Part shown: piece by piece, positions 8,471 to 17,167 of the stretch
How the letters are laid out: each line of letters begins with the position of its first letter
Position numbering within the stretch: position 1 is the first letter of the stretch
NCBI RefSeq assembly: GCF_001429505.1
Contig: NZ_LMJW01000004.1
Location: 246,744 to 310,743, forward strand
DNA: 64,000 bases
Origin: Allobosea sp. Root483D1
GTDB taxonomy: Bacteria > Pseudomonadota > Alphaproteobacteria > Rhizobiales > Beijerinckiaceae
Direction: 5' to 3'
The notes under the pieces: generated by a model
Told to the model about the DNA's origin: nothing
The model's input: only the letters and a program-made list of their open reading frames with translations
Database searches by the model: none
Made by a program: the position numbers and the translations under genes

Positions 8471-8844
8471 TTCAGCCAGAGCCTGAGCGGTATCTTCCCG
8501 GCCCTGCCGCAATCGGCGAAGGCGACGCCGTCTTCGGCCAAAGTGCCGGTTACCGCGCAGCTCTCCGCTCCGATCGTCAGCATCGCGGCATAGCGCTGCC
8601 CGTCGCGCCGCAGGTTGAGGCTGCCGGATTTCTCCGCGACCTCGCCCGGTCCGCACAAAGCGAGATGCTTCAGGATGACGGGCCCCGCGAAATCGCGCTT
8701 GCGCCGTGAGCCGGCCGCCTCCGCCTCGGTGAGCCGCGCGGTCACCGCCCATTCGCCGGCATAGCCGTAGCGGCCGGTCAGCTCGAGCGCCTCGGCCTGT
8801 ATCGGCATCATCAGCAGCAGCGGGAGGAGGAGATGCGTGCGCAT
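8467..8844 (-). CDS. Small secreted protein, function unknown
   Basis: A 125-residue product starting MRTHLLLPLLLMMPIQAEA, a strong signal peptide, with GGAGGAGG a few bases upstream. The mature part includes ALELTGRYGYAGEWAVTARL and two cysteine-containing segments (LALCGPGE, SCAVTG, FADCGR) that could form disulfides. The pattern is reminiscent of small periplasmic inhibitors or META-like proteins, but I cannot assign a family. The ATGA overlap couples it to the next secreted protein. Confidence 0.7.
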   Translation of the reverse strand: MRTHLLLPLLLMMPIQAEALELTGRYGYAGEWAVTARLTEAEAAGSRRKRDFAGPVILKHLALCGPGEVAEKSGSLNLRRDGQRYAAMLTIGAESCAVTGTLAEDGVAFADCGRAGKIPLRLWLK

Positions 8845-9005
8845 GGGCCCTCGCAGTAGAAGACAGCATGCTAACCGCTGTCTGCAGCCTGAGCCAATGC
8901 AGGGCTGCGCCCACTTCGCGGCGGCCTTGCGTCCCCGACTCTGGCGCATGGCTGGCCCTGGCTGTAATCTCCGGTATTCCCTGCACACAGGACGGACACG
9001 TGCCG

Positions 9006-10496
9006 ATGGACAAGCGGGTCGAGCCGCCGGCGCAAGCGGCGCTTTCCCATGCCGATATCCGGTCGATCCTGACCGGGACCATGCTCGCCATGTTCCTGGC
9101 GGCGCTCGACCAGACCATCGTCGCGACCGCGATGCCGACGATCGGCCGCGAGCTCGGCGACGTCGCCCATCTGCCCTGGGTCGTCACCGCCTATCTGCTC
9201 GCCTCGACCGCGGTGACGCCGCTCTACGGCAAGTTCGCCGACATCCATGGCCGGCGCGTCACCATGCTCGGTGGCATCGTGATCTTCGTGGTCGGTTCGA
9301 TCGCCTGCGCGCTCGCGCCCTCGCTCTGGCTGCTGGTCGCTGCTCGCTTCGTCCAGGGGCTCGGCGGCGGCGGCCTGATCGCCATGGCGCAGACCATCGT
9401 CGGCGACATGGTCCCGCCGCGGGAGCGCGGCAAGTACCAGGTCTATTTCGCCACGGTCTTCTTCACCTCTTCCTTGCTCGGGCCGGTGCTCGGCGGCCTG
9501 ATCTCCGAGGCGCTGCACTGGTCGGTGATCTTCTGGATCAACCTGCCGCTCGGGCTCGGCGCCTACTGGATGACCGACAAGGCCTTGCGGCGCCTGCCGC
9601 GGCACGAGCGCCCGCACAAGCTCGACGTGTTCGGCGCGCTGCTGATGACCAGCGCGACGATGACCCTGCTGCTGGCATTGTCCTGGGGCGGCACGCATTA
9701 CCCATGGGCCTCTCCTCAGATCTTCGGCCTCGTCGCCGGCTCGGTCCTGCTCTGGCTCTGCTTCGCCTGGCGCCTGCGCCGTGCGGAGGAGCCGCTGATT
9801 CCGCTCTCGGTCCTGGCCAATCCTGTTGTGCGCAACGGCACCATCGCCGCCGGCTTCGGCATGGGCACCTTCATCGGCCTGACCATCTATCTACCGCTCT
9901 ATTTCGAGACGGTGGCGGGCCTGTCCGCCGCCAATTCTGGCCTCGGCCTGATCCCGCTGACCTGCGGCACGGTCCTTGGCGCGACCTCGTCCGGGTGGGC
10001 GATGGGCAAGCTGACGCATTACAAGCGCGTACCGGTCGCCGGCCTCGCCGTCGCGCTCGCCGGCACGGCCGCGCTGATCGCCTATGGCGACCAGCTGCCG
10101 CTGTGGGGTTTTGGGCTGGTGCTGGCCTTCATCAGTGTCGGCTTCGGCACGCTGCTGCCGGTCGCGACCGTCTCGATCCAGAACGCGGTGCCGATGCACC
10201 AGCTCGGCACCGCCACGGGCACGGCCAATTTCTTCCGCCAGATCGGCGGGGCGCTGATCGTCGCCATCTTCGGCGCGATCGTGCTCGGCGGACTCGGCGC
10301 CAGCGGCGCCGGGCTCTCGGCCGAGACGCTCAAGGCGGGCGCGGTCGATCGCGCGACCATGGTCGGCCTGTTCCGCTATGTCTTCGCCGCAAGTTTCGCG
10401 GGATTCGCCCTGGCGCTGCTCTTCCTGCTACGCATGCAGGAGCTGCCGCTGCGCGGCTCGGCCCTCGCCGCTGCGAAGGAGGTGGCCGGGGAGTAG
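9006..10496 (+). CDS. DHA2-family MFS drug transporter (EmrB/QacA type)
   Basis: A 496-residue protein with about fourteen predicted membrane helices. The DHA2 hallmark LDQTIVATAMPTIGRELGD is in helix 1, motif A is YGKFADIHGRRVTML, and motif C-like glycines follow (SSLLGPVLGGLISEAL). Proton-coupled export of hydrophobic drugs or similar compounds is the family role. A GTG two codons upstream (9000) is an alternative start. It is not clearly in an operon; the following gene is separated by 85 bases. Confidence 0.88.
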   Translation: MDKRVEPPAQAALSHADIRSILTGTMLAMFLAALDQTIVATAMPTIGRELGDVAHLPWVVTAYLLASTAVTPLYGKFADIHGRRVTMLGGIVIFVVGSIACALAPSLWLLVAARFVQGLGGGGLIAMAQTIVGDMVPPRERGKYQVYFATVFFTSSLLGPVLGGLISEALHWSVIFWINLPLGLGAYWMTDKALRRLPRHERPHKLDVFGALLMTSATMTLLLALSWGGTHYPWASPQIFGLVAGSVLLWLCFAWRLRRAEEPLIPLSVLANPVVRNGTIAAGFGMGTFIGLTIYLPLYFETVAGLSAANSGLGLIPLTCGTVLGATSSGWAMGKLTHYKRVPVAGLAVALAGTAALIAYGDQLPLWGFGLVLAFISVGFGTLLPVATVSIQNAVPMHQLGTATGTANFFRQIGGALIVAIFGAIVLGGLGASGAGLSAETLKAGAVDRATMVGLFRYVFAASFAGFALALLFLLRMQELPLRGSALAAAKEVAGE

Positions 10497-10581
10497 TGGA
10501 ACGCGCGGGTTCATTGCGCGTTTGCCGCAAGCCCGTCACAGAGCGGCGGCAGCTTGTGTCGTCGTGTCAGAGGAGTGCGCC

Positions 10582-11136
10582 ATGTCCGATCTCGTCGTCA
10601 TCGTCTATCCGACCGAAGCCAGGGCCGAGGAAATGCGGCAGAAGCTCTTCGGCCTGCAGAAGGAATACCTGATCCAGATCAGCGACGCCGCGATCGCGGT
10701 GATGCACGAGGGCGGCAAGATCAAGCTCAACCAGCTCCTCAACACCACCGCGCTCGGTGCCGCCTCAGGCGGCTTCTGGGGCCTGCTGATCGGCGCGATC
10801 TTCCTTATGCCGGTCTTCGGCGCGGCGATCGGCGCAGCCTCCGGCGCGCTCGGCGGGGCGCTGACCGACTACGGCGTCAATGACGGCTTCATGAAGGAAC
10901 TCGCCGCCAATCTGCAGCCGGGCAACGCCGCGCTCTTCGTGCTGATCCAGAAGATGACGGCCGACAAGGTGCTGGAAGCGATCAAGGGCACCGGCGGCGT
11001 CGTGCTGAAGACCTCGCTCGACCATTCGCAGGAGCAGACGCTGCGCGACGCGCTCGCGGCCTCGCCGGCGGCGCAGCGGCAGGAGCTGGCGCCCGCCTCG
11101 ACGGAGCCGACGCCGAATCCGATCCCCGGCGCGTGA
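10582..11136 (+). CDS. DUF1269 glycine-zipper membrane protein
   Basis: A 184-residue protein starting MSDLVVIVYPTEARAEEMR behind AGAGGAG. The centre (about residues 55-95) is a Gly/Ala-rich stretch, TTALGAASGGFWGLLIGAIF and GAAIGAASGALGGALTDYG, typical of DUF1269 proteins. The flanks are soluble and charged, with a Pro-rich C-terminus. Membrane association is likely and the biochemical role is unknown. Relatives are often general-stress associated, but no stress promoter is apparent here. Confidence 0.8.
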   Translation: MSDLVVIVYPTEARAEEMRQKLFGLQKEYLIQISDAAIAVMHEGGKIKLNQLLNTTALGAASGGFWGLLIGAIFLMPVFGAAIGAASGALGGALTDYGVNDGFMKELAANLQPGNAALFVLIQKMTADKVLEAIKGTGGVVLKTSLDHSQEQTLRDALAASPAAQRQELAPASTEPTPNPIPGA

Positions 11137-11163
11137 GCGCCGGCACGGGACTGGACCCGTTTT

Positions 11164-11757
11164 CTACCGCCGCTTGAAGCTCTGCTTGGCGATGGTGAGG
11201 GTGATCCTGCGCCCGGTTTCAGTTGAGCCTTCCATGCTCTGCGCCTTGAGTTCGGCGCCGATGCCGGTCAGGCGCGGGCCGGCCGGGTCGTCGGGCAGGC
11301 TCCAGCTTTGCGTATCGGCATGGAAGGCGAGCGGCAGGTCGAAGCGGCCGCCGGCCCCTGCCAGGAAGGCGTTGATCTGGCCGACCGTGCCGGCCTTGGT
11401 CTGGTCGAGCCTGACGCGATAGAGCGCGCGCCGGCCGATCAGATCGAGCTCGACGCCGACGACGACATGCTCGGCCGGGTGGCGGGTGAAGGCGCTGGTC
11501 GAGGAGACGCTGCGGCGGTCGATCGTCGCCTCAGCCGTCATGCGCACGACCCCGCCGGCATCGGTCGACAGGCGCTGGCCCGCGCCCGGCGCGCTGGCCT
11601 CGGCCTCCGAACCGATCGCGATCCGCAGCGCCTGGCCGGCCAGCGGTTTTCCGGCTTCGTCGACGAGCTTCAGCGTCAGATTGACCGGCTCGGCGCGCGC
11701 CTGTTGCGCGCAGAGGGTGAAGATCGAGAGGGCAGCGGCGCTCAGAAGCGTCTTCAT
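11164..11757 (-). CDS. Secreted protein of unknown function
   Basis: A 197-residue product with signal peptide MKTLLSAAALSIFTLCAQQARA and a predicted beta-rich mature domain. The beginning, VNLTLKLVDEAGKPLAGQALRIAIG, looks like a carboxypeptidase-regulatory or Ig-like fold, a resemblance only. It stands alone upstream (on its strand) of nothing related. Its own promoter region overlaps the palindromic element at 11778-11872. Confidence 0.65.
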   Translation of the reverse strand: MKTLLSAAALSIFTLCAQQARAEPVNLTLKLVDEAGKPLAGQALRIAIGSEAEASAPGAGQRLSTDAGGVVRMTAEATIDRRSVSSTSAFTRHPAEHVVVGVELDLIGRRALYRVRLDQTKAGTVGQINAFLAGAGGRFDLPLAFHADTQSWSLPDDPAGPRLTGIGAELKAQSMEGSTETGRRITLTIAKQSFKRR

Positions 11758-11777
11758 GGGCTCCGCCTCCGTCGGGT

Positions 11778-11872
11778 TAGAGCCCGATCCAACCGGGTTG
11801 AATCAACCTGATATTAGTTAGAAACCGTCTTGCCGATCAGCTTGCATTGCAAGCTGATCGGAGCGGGCTCTA
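11778..11872. repeat. Nested palindromic repeat element at the dapD 3' end
   Basis: Outer inverted repeat TAGAGCCC/GGGCTCTA (11778-11785, 11865-11872) encloses a smaller dyad GGTTGA-A-TCAACC. It also encloses a perfect 14-base inverted repeat with a one-base centre at 11833-11861 (CCGATCAGCTTGCA). The element supplies the dapD stop codon. It resembles RIME-type intergenic repeats of Rhizobiales and probably also acts as the dapD transcript terminator. Confidence 0.6.
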
Positions 11873-12712
11873 GTCGCGCAGCAGCTCGTTGATGCCGGTC
11901 TTGGCGCGGGTCTGGGCGTCGACGGTCTTGACGATCACGGCGCAGTAGAGCGAAGGGCCGGGCGTGCCGTCGTTCAGCGGCTTGCCCGGCAGCGAGCCGG
12001 CGACGACGACCGAATAGGGCGGGACCTTGCCGACATGGACCTGGCCGGTGGCGCGGTCGACGATCTTGGTCGTGGCCGAGATGAAGACGCCCATGGCGAG
12101 CACCGAGCCCTCGCCGACGACCACGCCCTCGACCACCTCGGAACGGGCGCCGATGAAGCAGTTGTCCTCGATGATGGTGGGGTTCGCCTGCAGCGGCTCG
12201 AGCACGCCGCCGATGCCGACACCGCCCGAAAGATGCACGTTCTTGCCGATCTGGGCGCAGGAGCCGACCGTCGCCCAGGTGTCGACCATGGTGCCGGAAT
12301 CGACATAGGCGCCGATGTTGACGAAGGACGGCATCAGGATGACGTTCGGCCCGAGATAGGAGCCCTTGCGCGCGGCGGCCGGCGGCACGATGCGGAAGCC
12401 GGCGGCGCGGAAGCGGTTCTCGCCCCAGCCGGCGAACTTCGACGGCACCTTGTCCCAGAACACGCCTTCGCCCGGACCGTGCGCCATGACCTCGTTGTCG
12501 GCGAGGCGGAAGGAGAGCAGCACCGCCTTCTTCAGCCACTGATTCGTGATCCAGTCGCCGCCGACCTTCTCGGCGACGCGAGCCTGGCCTGAATCGAGCA
12601 GTTCGATCGCCTGCTCGACCGCCTCGCGCACGGCGCCCTTGGTGTTGATGCCGATCTCGGCCCGGTTCTCCCAGGCGGCGTCGATGGTGGCGGCGAGATC
12701 GGTCAGGGACAT
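11870..12712 (-). CDS. dapD: Tetrahydrodipicolinate N-succinyltransferase
   Basis: Cytoplasmic trimeric enzyme of lysine and meso-diaminopimelate synthesis: succinyl-CoA plus tetrahydrodipicolinate gives N-succinyl-2-amino-6-oxopimelate. At 280 residues it matches the family length. An alpha-helical N-domain leads into the left-handed beta-helix with hexapeptide repeats ([35 protein letters not shown]). The conserved [15 protein letters not shown] and [20 protein letters not shown] segments are present. The start is the ATG of [11 protein letters not shown]; the frame stays open upstream only through the tandem repeat at 12729-12798, which is not expected to be translated. Confidence 0.96.
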   Translation of the reverse strand: MSLTDLAATIDAAWENRAEIGINTKGAVREAVEQAIELLDSGQARVAEKVGGDWITNQWLKKAVLLSFRLADNEVMAHGPGEGVFWDKVPSKFAGWGENRFRAAGFRIVPPAAARKGSYLGPNVILMPSFVNIGAYVDSGTMVDTWATVGSCAQIGKNVHLSGGVGIGGVLEPLQANPTIIEDNCFIGARSEVVEGVVVGEGSVLAMGVFISATTKIVDRATGQVHVGKVPPYSVVVAGSLPGKPLNDGTPGPSLYCAVIVKTVDAQTRAKTGINELLRD

Positions 12713-12728
12713 GGTCTGGCTCCGGCGG

Positions 12729-12798
12729 GTCTTGCAGTGTAGGCGGGTTTTGCAGTGTAGGCAGGTCTTGCAGTGTAGGCAGGTCTTGCAGTGTAGGG
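12729..12798. repeat. Four-copy 18-base tandem repeat upstream of dapD
   Basis: Units of GTCTTGCAGTGTAGGCAG, nearly identical (one C/T and one A/G change, last copy 16 bases), run back to back 17-86 bases upstream of the dapD start. They lie in its leader or promoter region. Confidence 0.85.
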
Positions 12799-12901
12799 CG
12801 GAGCGATGGCGGAAGCCCGCGGCGTCGTCAAGGCAAAGCGGGAACGCGGGCGGCGCTGGCATGTTACAATGCGAACAGGCTTAACGCAGTGGAGGCGAAA
12901 G

Positions 12902-13189
12902 ATGACGCGGATCCTGATTGCTCTTTTCGCCCTGAGCCTCGCCGGGGTGGCGTTCGCGCAGGGGCGGCCGCAGTCCCCGGCGCGCAGCTGCGACGCGAAC
13001 CGCCAGAGCGTCATCGCCAATGGCGCGATCGTGCTCGGCACCGGCGGCTATACCTATGACCGCTTCGTGCGCGACCGCAGCTTCTGCCAGTTCGACGAAA
13101 TCGCCGACCCGGCCTGGGTTCCCGCCCGCGACACGCCGCAATGCTTTGTCGGCTACCGCTGCAAGAGCGCCTCGCCCTGGGACAACTGA
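12902..13189 (+). CDS. Small secreted protein, function unknown
   Basis: A 95-residue product. The start MTRILIALFALSLAGVAFAQ is a clear signal peptide behind GGAGGCG. The mature part has four cysteines (SCDANR, FCQFDE, QCFVGYRC), suggesting two disulfides, and a short C-terminus. I do not recognise the family. It is divergent from dapD and convergent with recR, with only seven bases separating its stop from the recR stop. Confidence 0.65.
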   Translation: MTRILIALFALSLAGVAFAQGRPQSPARSCDANRQSVIANGAIVLGTGGYTYDRFVRDRSFCQFDEIADPAWVPARDTPQCFVGYRCKSASPWDN

Positions 13190-13196
13190 GGCGGCC

Positions 13197-13802
13197 TCAA
13201 AAGCCCGTGCGCTGGCGGATCGCCGCCGCCAGCGTGCCGTCGTCGAGATAGTCGAGCTCGCCGCCGACCGGCACGCCATGGGCGAGCTTGGTCACCTTCA
13301 CCTGCAGATGCGCCAGGAGATCGGTGATGAAATGCGCCGTGGTCTGGCCCTCGACCGTGGCGTTGAGCGCAAGGATCACTTCCGTCACCGCGGGCTCCGA
13401 GGCCCGCGCCACCAGAGCGTCGAGCGATAGGTTCTCCGGCCTTATGCCGTCGAGCGCCGAGAGCACGCCGCCCAGCACGTGATAGCGCCCGCTGACCGCG
13501 CCCGAGCGCTCCAGCGCCCAGAGATCGGCGATATCCGCGACGACGACGATCAGGCTCTCGTCGCGGCGCGGATCGCGGCAGAGCCCGCAGGGGTCTCTGG
13601 TGTCGACATTGCCGCAGGTCGAGCAGACGACGATGCGCTCGCGCGCCAGCGCCATCGCCTCGGCCAGCGGGCCGAGCAATTGCTCGCGCTTCTTGACGAG
13701 GTGGAGCGCGGCACGCCTGGCCGAGCGCGGGCCCAGGCCCGGCAACTTGGCCAGGAGCTGGATCAGGCGCTCGATCTCGGGGCCGGCAATGGTGCGGGAC
13801 AT
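13197..13802 (-). CDS. recR: Recombination mediator protein RecR
   Basis: RecFOR-pathway factor that loads RecA at gaps. The 201-residue length is standard. It has the N-terminal helix-hairpin-helix [19 protein letters not shown], a zinc finger with Cys 60, 63, 72 and 75 ([16 protein letters not shown]), a Toprim domain with [15 protein letters not shown], and the Walker-like [17 protein letters not shown] tail. It is the last gene of a dnaX-ybaB-recR run, a conserved bacterial arrangement, though here a 125-base gap holding repeats separates it from ybaB. Confidence 0.97.
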   Translation of the reverse strand: MSRTIAGPEIERLIQLLAKLPGLGPRSARRAALHLVKKREQLLGPLAEAMALARERIVVCSTCGNVDTRDPCGLCRDPRRDESLIVVVADIADLWALERSGAVSGRYHVLGGVLSALDGIRPENLSLDALVARASEPAVTEVILALNATVEGQTTAHFITDLLAHLQVKVTKLAHGVPVGGELDYLDDGTLAAAIRQRTGF

Positions 13803-13818
13803 GGGTCTCTAGGGCGTC

Positions 13819-13841
13819 ATGGTCGGCCTCGAGCCGACCAT
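13819..13841. repeat. Perfect hairpin just upstream of recR
   Basis: ATGGTCGGC and GCCGACCAT flank CTCGA, a nine-base perfect inverted repeat 17 bases upstream of the recR start codon. It could terminate ybaB transcription or shape the recR leader. Confidence 0.55.
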
Positions 13842-13864
13842 CTCGGGATAGGAGGGCTTTTCTG

Positions 13865-13912
13865 CAAGAGATGCCCGGGTCAACAAGAGATGCCCGGGTC
13901 AAGCCCGGGCAT
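13865..13912. repeat. 19-base tandem duplication plus REP-like palindrome
   Basis: CAAGAGATGCCCGGGTCAA occurs twice without spacing (13865-13883 and 13884-13902). The second copy continues into GCCCGGGCAT, making the dyad ATGCCCGGG-TCAAG-CCCGGGCAT. The latter core is a frequent intergenic repeat in Rhizobiales. Confidence 0.75.
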
Positions 13913-13927
13913 GACCGCCTTGGACCC

Positions 13928-14248
13928 TCAGAACAGCTTCATGCCGGGTGGGATCGGCAGGCCGCGGGTGACATCGGCCATCTTCTCCTGCACGGCGCGC
14001 TCGCCTTTGTTGCGGGCATCGTTGCTGGCGGAGATGACGAGGTCCTCGAGGATTTCCTCCTCGCCCTGAACCATCAGGCTCGGATCGATCTTCACCGATT
14101 TCAGCACGTTCTTGGCGGTCATCACCACCTTGACCAGGCCGCCGCCGGCCGAGCCCTCGAATTCGAGCGTCTCGAGCTGGGCCTGCATGTCGGCCATCTT
14201 CTTCTGCATGTCCTGCGCCTGCTTCATCAGGCCCATCATGTCGCGCAT
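13928..14248 (-). CDS. YbaB/EbfC nucleoid-associated protein
   Basis: A 106-residue DNA-binding protein of the YbaB family. The N-terminal helix [20 protein letters not shown], the [20 protein letters not shown] strand region and the C-terminal [11 protein letters not shown] (family norm GLPGMPGLF) are all present. The start at 14248 is behind GGGAG. It lies between dnaX and recR, 19 bases downstream of the dnaX stop, the classic order. Role: small dimeric tweezer-like protein coating DNA. Confidence 0.95.
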   Translation of the reverse strand: MRDMMGLMKQAQDMQKKMADMQAQLETLEFEGSAGGGLVKVVMTAKNVLKSVKIDPSLMVQGEEEILEDLVISASNDARNKGERAVQEKMADVTRGLPIPPGMKLF

Positions 14249-14267
14249 GGCGGCGCTCCCTTCGTCA

Positions 14268-16124
14268 TCAATTATCGGTCCAGAATTCGATGCCGTCGAA
14301 ATCGGGCTCGCTATCGTCGAAGAGCGGCTCGGTTTCCGGCAGGTCGTCGTCGCCGCCGGCGGCGGCGGGCACTTCGGCTTCCGCCGCGCGCGGATCGCGG
14401 ACGTCGACGATGCGCGCGCCCGGGAAACGTTCCAGCACGGCGCGCACGGCGGGGTGGTTGGCGGCATCGTTCTCGCGCTTATCGCGGGCCGCCACCGCCT
14501 GCTCGCGCAGGGTCGCGGTGCCCTCGGCGTTGACGATGGCCACTAGCCAGGTCTGGCCGGTCCACTCCTTCAGGCGCTTCGACAGGTCGTTGGCGAGCAG
14601 GCGATTGCCATGCTCGGCCAGTGAGAACTCGACCCGGCCCTGCTCGAAGCGCACCAGCCGGACATCGCGTTCCAGTGCCAGCTTCATGGTGATGTCGCGA
14701 TGGCGCGAGGCGAGCGCGACGACCTCTTCGAAGCTCTGCGGCTGCGGCAGTGCGCTGGCGCGCGGCTGGGCGGCTGGCGCGGCGGCGGGCATCGGATTGG
14801 CGCTGGCGAGCACCGGGCGTGCCGCGAGCGCGGTCGCACCGCCACCCGACGGTGGGCGCGGCGCGGCAGAGCCGTTCCCGCCGATAGCCCCGCTGCCGTC
14901 GCGCAGCATCCGCAGCGCCTCGTCCGGCGTCGGCAGGTCGGCGGCATGGGCGAGGCGCACCAGCGCCATCTCGGCCGCCATCACCGGCCGGTCGGCCTGG
15001 CGAACCTCGCCGACGGCCTTGAGCAACATCTGCCAGGCTCGCGCCAGCACGCGGATCGACAGGCGCTGGGCGAAATCGGCGCCGCGCACCCGTTCGGCCT
15101 GGGAGAGGCTGTTGTCCTTGGCGGCATCCGGCACGAGCTTGAGGCGCGTCACCAGATGGCTGAACTCGGCGAGGTCGGAGAGCACGACGGCCGGATCGGC
15201 GCCGGCGTCATATTGCGCCCTGAGCTCGCCCAGTGCACCCGCGATGTCGCCCTTCATGACGAGCTCGAAAAGGTCGATGACGCGCGCCCGGTCGGAGAGG
15301 CCGAGCATGCTGCGGACCTCGTCCAGGGTGATCTTGCCGCCGGCATGGGCGATCGCCTGGTCGAGGATGGAGAGCGAATCGCGCACCGAGCCCTCGGCGG
15401 CGCGGGCCACCGCAGCGAGCGCCTCCTCCTCGGCTTCGATTCCCTCTGCCCGGCAGATCCTGTCGAGATGGCCGACGAGCAGGGCGGCGTCGACACGGCG
15501 CAGGTCGAAACGCTGGCAGCGCGACAGCACCGTCACCGGGACTTTCCGGATCTCGGTGGTGGCGAAAATGAACTTGGCGTGCGGCGGCGGCTCCTCCAGC
15601 GTCTTCAGGAAGGCGTTGAAGGCGCCTCCCGAGAGCATGTGGACCTCGTCGATGATGTAGACCTTGTAGCGCGCGCTGGTCGGGGCGTAGCGCACCGCGT
15701 CGTTGATCTGGCGGACATTGTCGACGCCGTTGTTCGAGGCGGCGTCGATCTCCATCACGTCGATGTGGCGGCCCTCGACGATCGCCTGGCAATTCACGCC
15801 GAACTGCGTGAGATCGGTGGTCGGGGCACCGCTGCCGTCGGCGTTCTGGTAGTTCAGCGCCCGCGCCAGGATGCGCGCTGTCGTGGTCTTGCCGACGCCG
15901 CGCACGCCGGTCAGCATCCAGGCTTGCGGGATGCGGCCCGCTGCGAAGGCGTTGGTCAGCGTCCGGACCATGGCGTCCTGGCCAATCAGGTCGCCGAAAT
16001 GGGCCGGCCGGTATTTGCGGGCCAGCACGCGATAGCCAGCGGGCGCTGCGGCCGGGGCTGGCGCCGGAGCCATGCCGGGGAAACCCGGCTCGTCGGCGGG
16101 GACGGTCTCGTCGGTCATGACCAT
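14268..16124 (-). CDS. dnaX: DNA polymerase III tau/gamma subunit
   Basis: Clamp-loader ATPase of the replisome, 618 residues. Walker [13 protein letters not shown] (about 73-84), Walker [13 protein letters not shown], the sensor motif [20 protein letters not shown] and the clamp-loader domain are intact. A Pro/Ala linker (about 430-480) and an acidic C-terminus (tau domain V) follow. The usual four-cysteine zinc site between Walker A and Walker B is reduced to a single cysteine ([13 protein letters not shown]). A second ATG six bases downstream (16118) is an alternative start. No obvious frameshift heptamer for a separate gamma form was seen. ffs lies upstream on the same strand. Confidence 0.96.
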   Translation of the reverse strand: MVMTDETVPADEPGFPGMAPAPAPAAAPAGYRVLARKYRPAHFGDLIGQDAMVRTLTNAFAAGRIPQAWMLTGVRGVGKTTTARILARALNYQNADGSGAPTTDLTQFGVNCQAIVEGRHIDVMEIDAASNNGVDNVRQINDAVRYAPTSARYKVYIIDEVHMLSGGAFNAFLKTLEEPPPHAKFIFATTEIRKVPVTVLSRCQRFDLRRVDAALLVGHLDRICRAEGIEAEEEALAAVARAAEGSVRDSLSILDQAIAHAGGKITLDEVRSMLGLSDRARVIDLFELVMKGDIAGALGELRAQYDAGADPAVVLSDLAEFSHLVTRLKLVPDAAKDNSLSQAERVRGADFAQRLSIRVLARAWQMLLKAVGEVRQADRPVMAAEMALVRLAHAADLPTPDEALRMLRDGSGAIGGNGSAAPRPPSGGGATALAARPVLASANPMPAAAPAAQPRASALPQPQSFEEVVALASRHRDITMKLALERDVRLVRFEQGRVEFSLAEHGNRLLANDLSKRLKEWTGQTWLVAIVNAEGTATLREQAVAARDKRENDAANHPAVRAVLERFPGARIVDVRDPRAAEAEVPAAAGGDDDLPETEPLFDDSEPDFDGIEFWTDN

Positions 16125-16225
16125 GCTTTCGCCAATCGCGGCGCGGTGGTCAACGCCGCATCTGCCGCAGGCGGCGCGAACGCGTCAGCAATGTGTGAGG
16201 AAGCGCTCCGCAGGCGGCGCAGAAG

Positions 16226-16322
16226 TAGGAGGTTGGACGAAGACCCGTTCGGTCTCGTTACGGCTGCTTCCTTCCGGATCTGACCGGGTTGGCGAGTGAG
16301 ACGTCCCTCGCCAACCTCCCGC
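16226..16322 (-). ncRNA. ffs: Bacterial small signal recognition particle RNA (4.5S)
   Basis: Read on the minus strand, the region contains the SRP domain IV core GGTCAGATCCGGAAGGAAGC followed by AGCCGTAAC. It is closed by long complementary ends (GGAGGTTGG near the 5' end, CCAACCTCC near the 3' end), giving one extended hairpin of about 97 nt. The position just upstream of dnaX on the same strand is a known neighbourhood for ffs. Exact ends are estimated from base pairing. Confidence 0.93.
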
Positions 16323-16405
16323 CGGCTATATCGTCGCTTTGGCGCGCGAGCGCAAGTCCGCGAGGGACGGTGCCGCTGCGACGGTCCGGCACAGCTGTTT
16401 CAGCA

Positions 16406-16434
16406 TTGACTTGGACTGCCCCATCCGCCATAAG
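16406..16434 (+). promoter_or_regulatory. Candidate sigma-70 promoter for rpmH-rnpA-yidC
   Basis: TTGACT and CATAAG are separated by 17 bases, about 120 bases upstream of the rpmH start. The intervening region shows no gene. Confidence 0.5.
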
Positions 16435-16554
16435 CCCGCCACCTGCGCTGCCTACCGGGCGGCGCGGACCCTTTTTGCATGATAGGCCTGGTTGGTATCG
16501 GCTTTCTTATGAGAGCTGTGCTCGCCGCGCCGATTAAGGCCCCGGAGACGGACC

Positions 16555-16689
16555 GTGAAGAGAACCTACCAACCCAGCAAGCTGGTGCGTAAGCGCCGCC
16601 ACGGCTACCGCGCCCGCATGGCGACCACCGGCGGCCGCAAGGTCATTGCCGCCCGTCGCGCCCACGGCCGCAAGCGCCTGTCGGCCTGA
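16555..16689 (+). CDS. rpmH: 50S ribosomal protein L34
   Basis: A 44-residue basic ribosomal protein starting GTG. It reads [20 protein letters not shown] then [20 protein letters not shown], the complete L34 signature. GGAGACGGACC precedes the start. It is the first gene of the conserved rpmH-rnpA-yidC run. Confidence 0.98.
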   Translation: MKRTYQPSKLVRKRRHGYRARMATTGGRKVIAARRAHGRKRLSA

Positions 16690-16745
16690 TGAGCTCAAGG
16701 CGCGCAGGTCTGGCGCGCCCGTTCCGGTAAGACTGGCCAATCGCC

Positions 16746-17129
16746 ATGCGCCTCGCCCGTCTGACGCAACGCAAGGACTTTCTCGCGGCGGCCGAGCATG
16801 GCCGCCGTTTTCGTTCGTCCGCCTTCACTGCGCAGGTGCTCGACAAGCCGGCCCAGGACGGCTTGCGCCTCGGGCTGACGGCTTCGCGAAAGACCGGCAA
16901 CGCCGCGGTCCGCAACCGCATCCGCCGCCGCCTGCGCGCCGCCGCTGCGCTCGCCCTGGCGGAGCAGACCGGCAAGCCCTGCGATCTCGTGATCGTTGCC
17001 CGCCCAGAAACCGTGAACGCCGCGTTCGCGACCATGGTCGATGATATCGCGGTCGCGCTCGATCGCGCCCGCCCGAGCAGCGGCAAGCGCCGCCCCGATC
17101 GGCGCTCCCCTTCGCGCCCCGCCTCATAG
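16746..17129 (+). CDS. rnpA: Ribonuclease P protein component
   Basis: Protein cofactor of RNase P, which trims tRNA 5' leaders. The product is 127 residues. [40 protein letters not shown] and RRRLRAAA give the RNR basic motif and family fold, followed by DLVIVARPE. The basic C-terminal tail ([13 protein letters not shown]) is an extension. It lies 56 bases after rpmH and 38 before yidC; no yidD is present between them. Confidence 0.96.
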   Translation: MRLARLTQRKDFLAAAEHGRRFRSSAFTAQVLDKPAQDGLRLGLTASRKTGNAAVRNRIRRRLRAAAALALAEQTGKPCDLVIVARPETVNAAFATMVDDIAVALDRARPSSGKRRPDRRSPSRPAS

Positions 17130-17167
17130 ACGCCCGTCAGGGCCGCCAGCGAGACCGTTTTCAGACG

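Noticed and set aside
12729..12798. Tandem repeats upstream of dapD as a CRISPR array or a repeat peptide
   Set aside because: The units are only 18 bases with no spacers, and the encoded LHCKTC peptide has no ribosome site; treated as a leader or operator repeat.
14268..16124. Programmed frameshift site in dnaX for a separate gamma subunit
   Set aside because: I saw no A-rich slippery heptamer in this GC-rich gene.
16125..16225. tRNA or other RNA gene near dnaX
   Set aside because: Only the SRP RNA has a recognisable core; the remaining bases show no cloverleaf or known motif.
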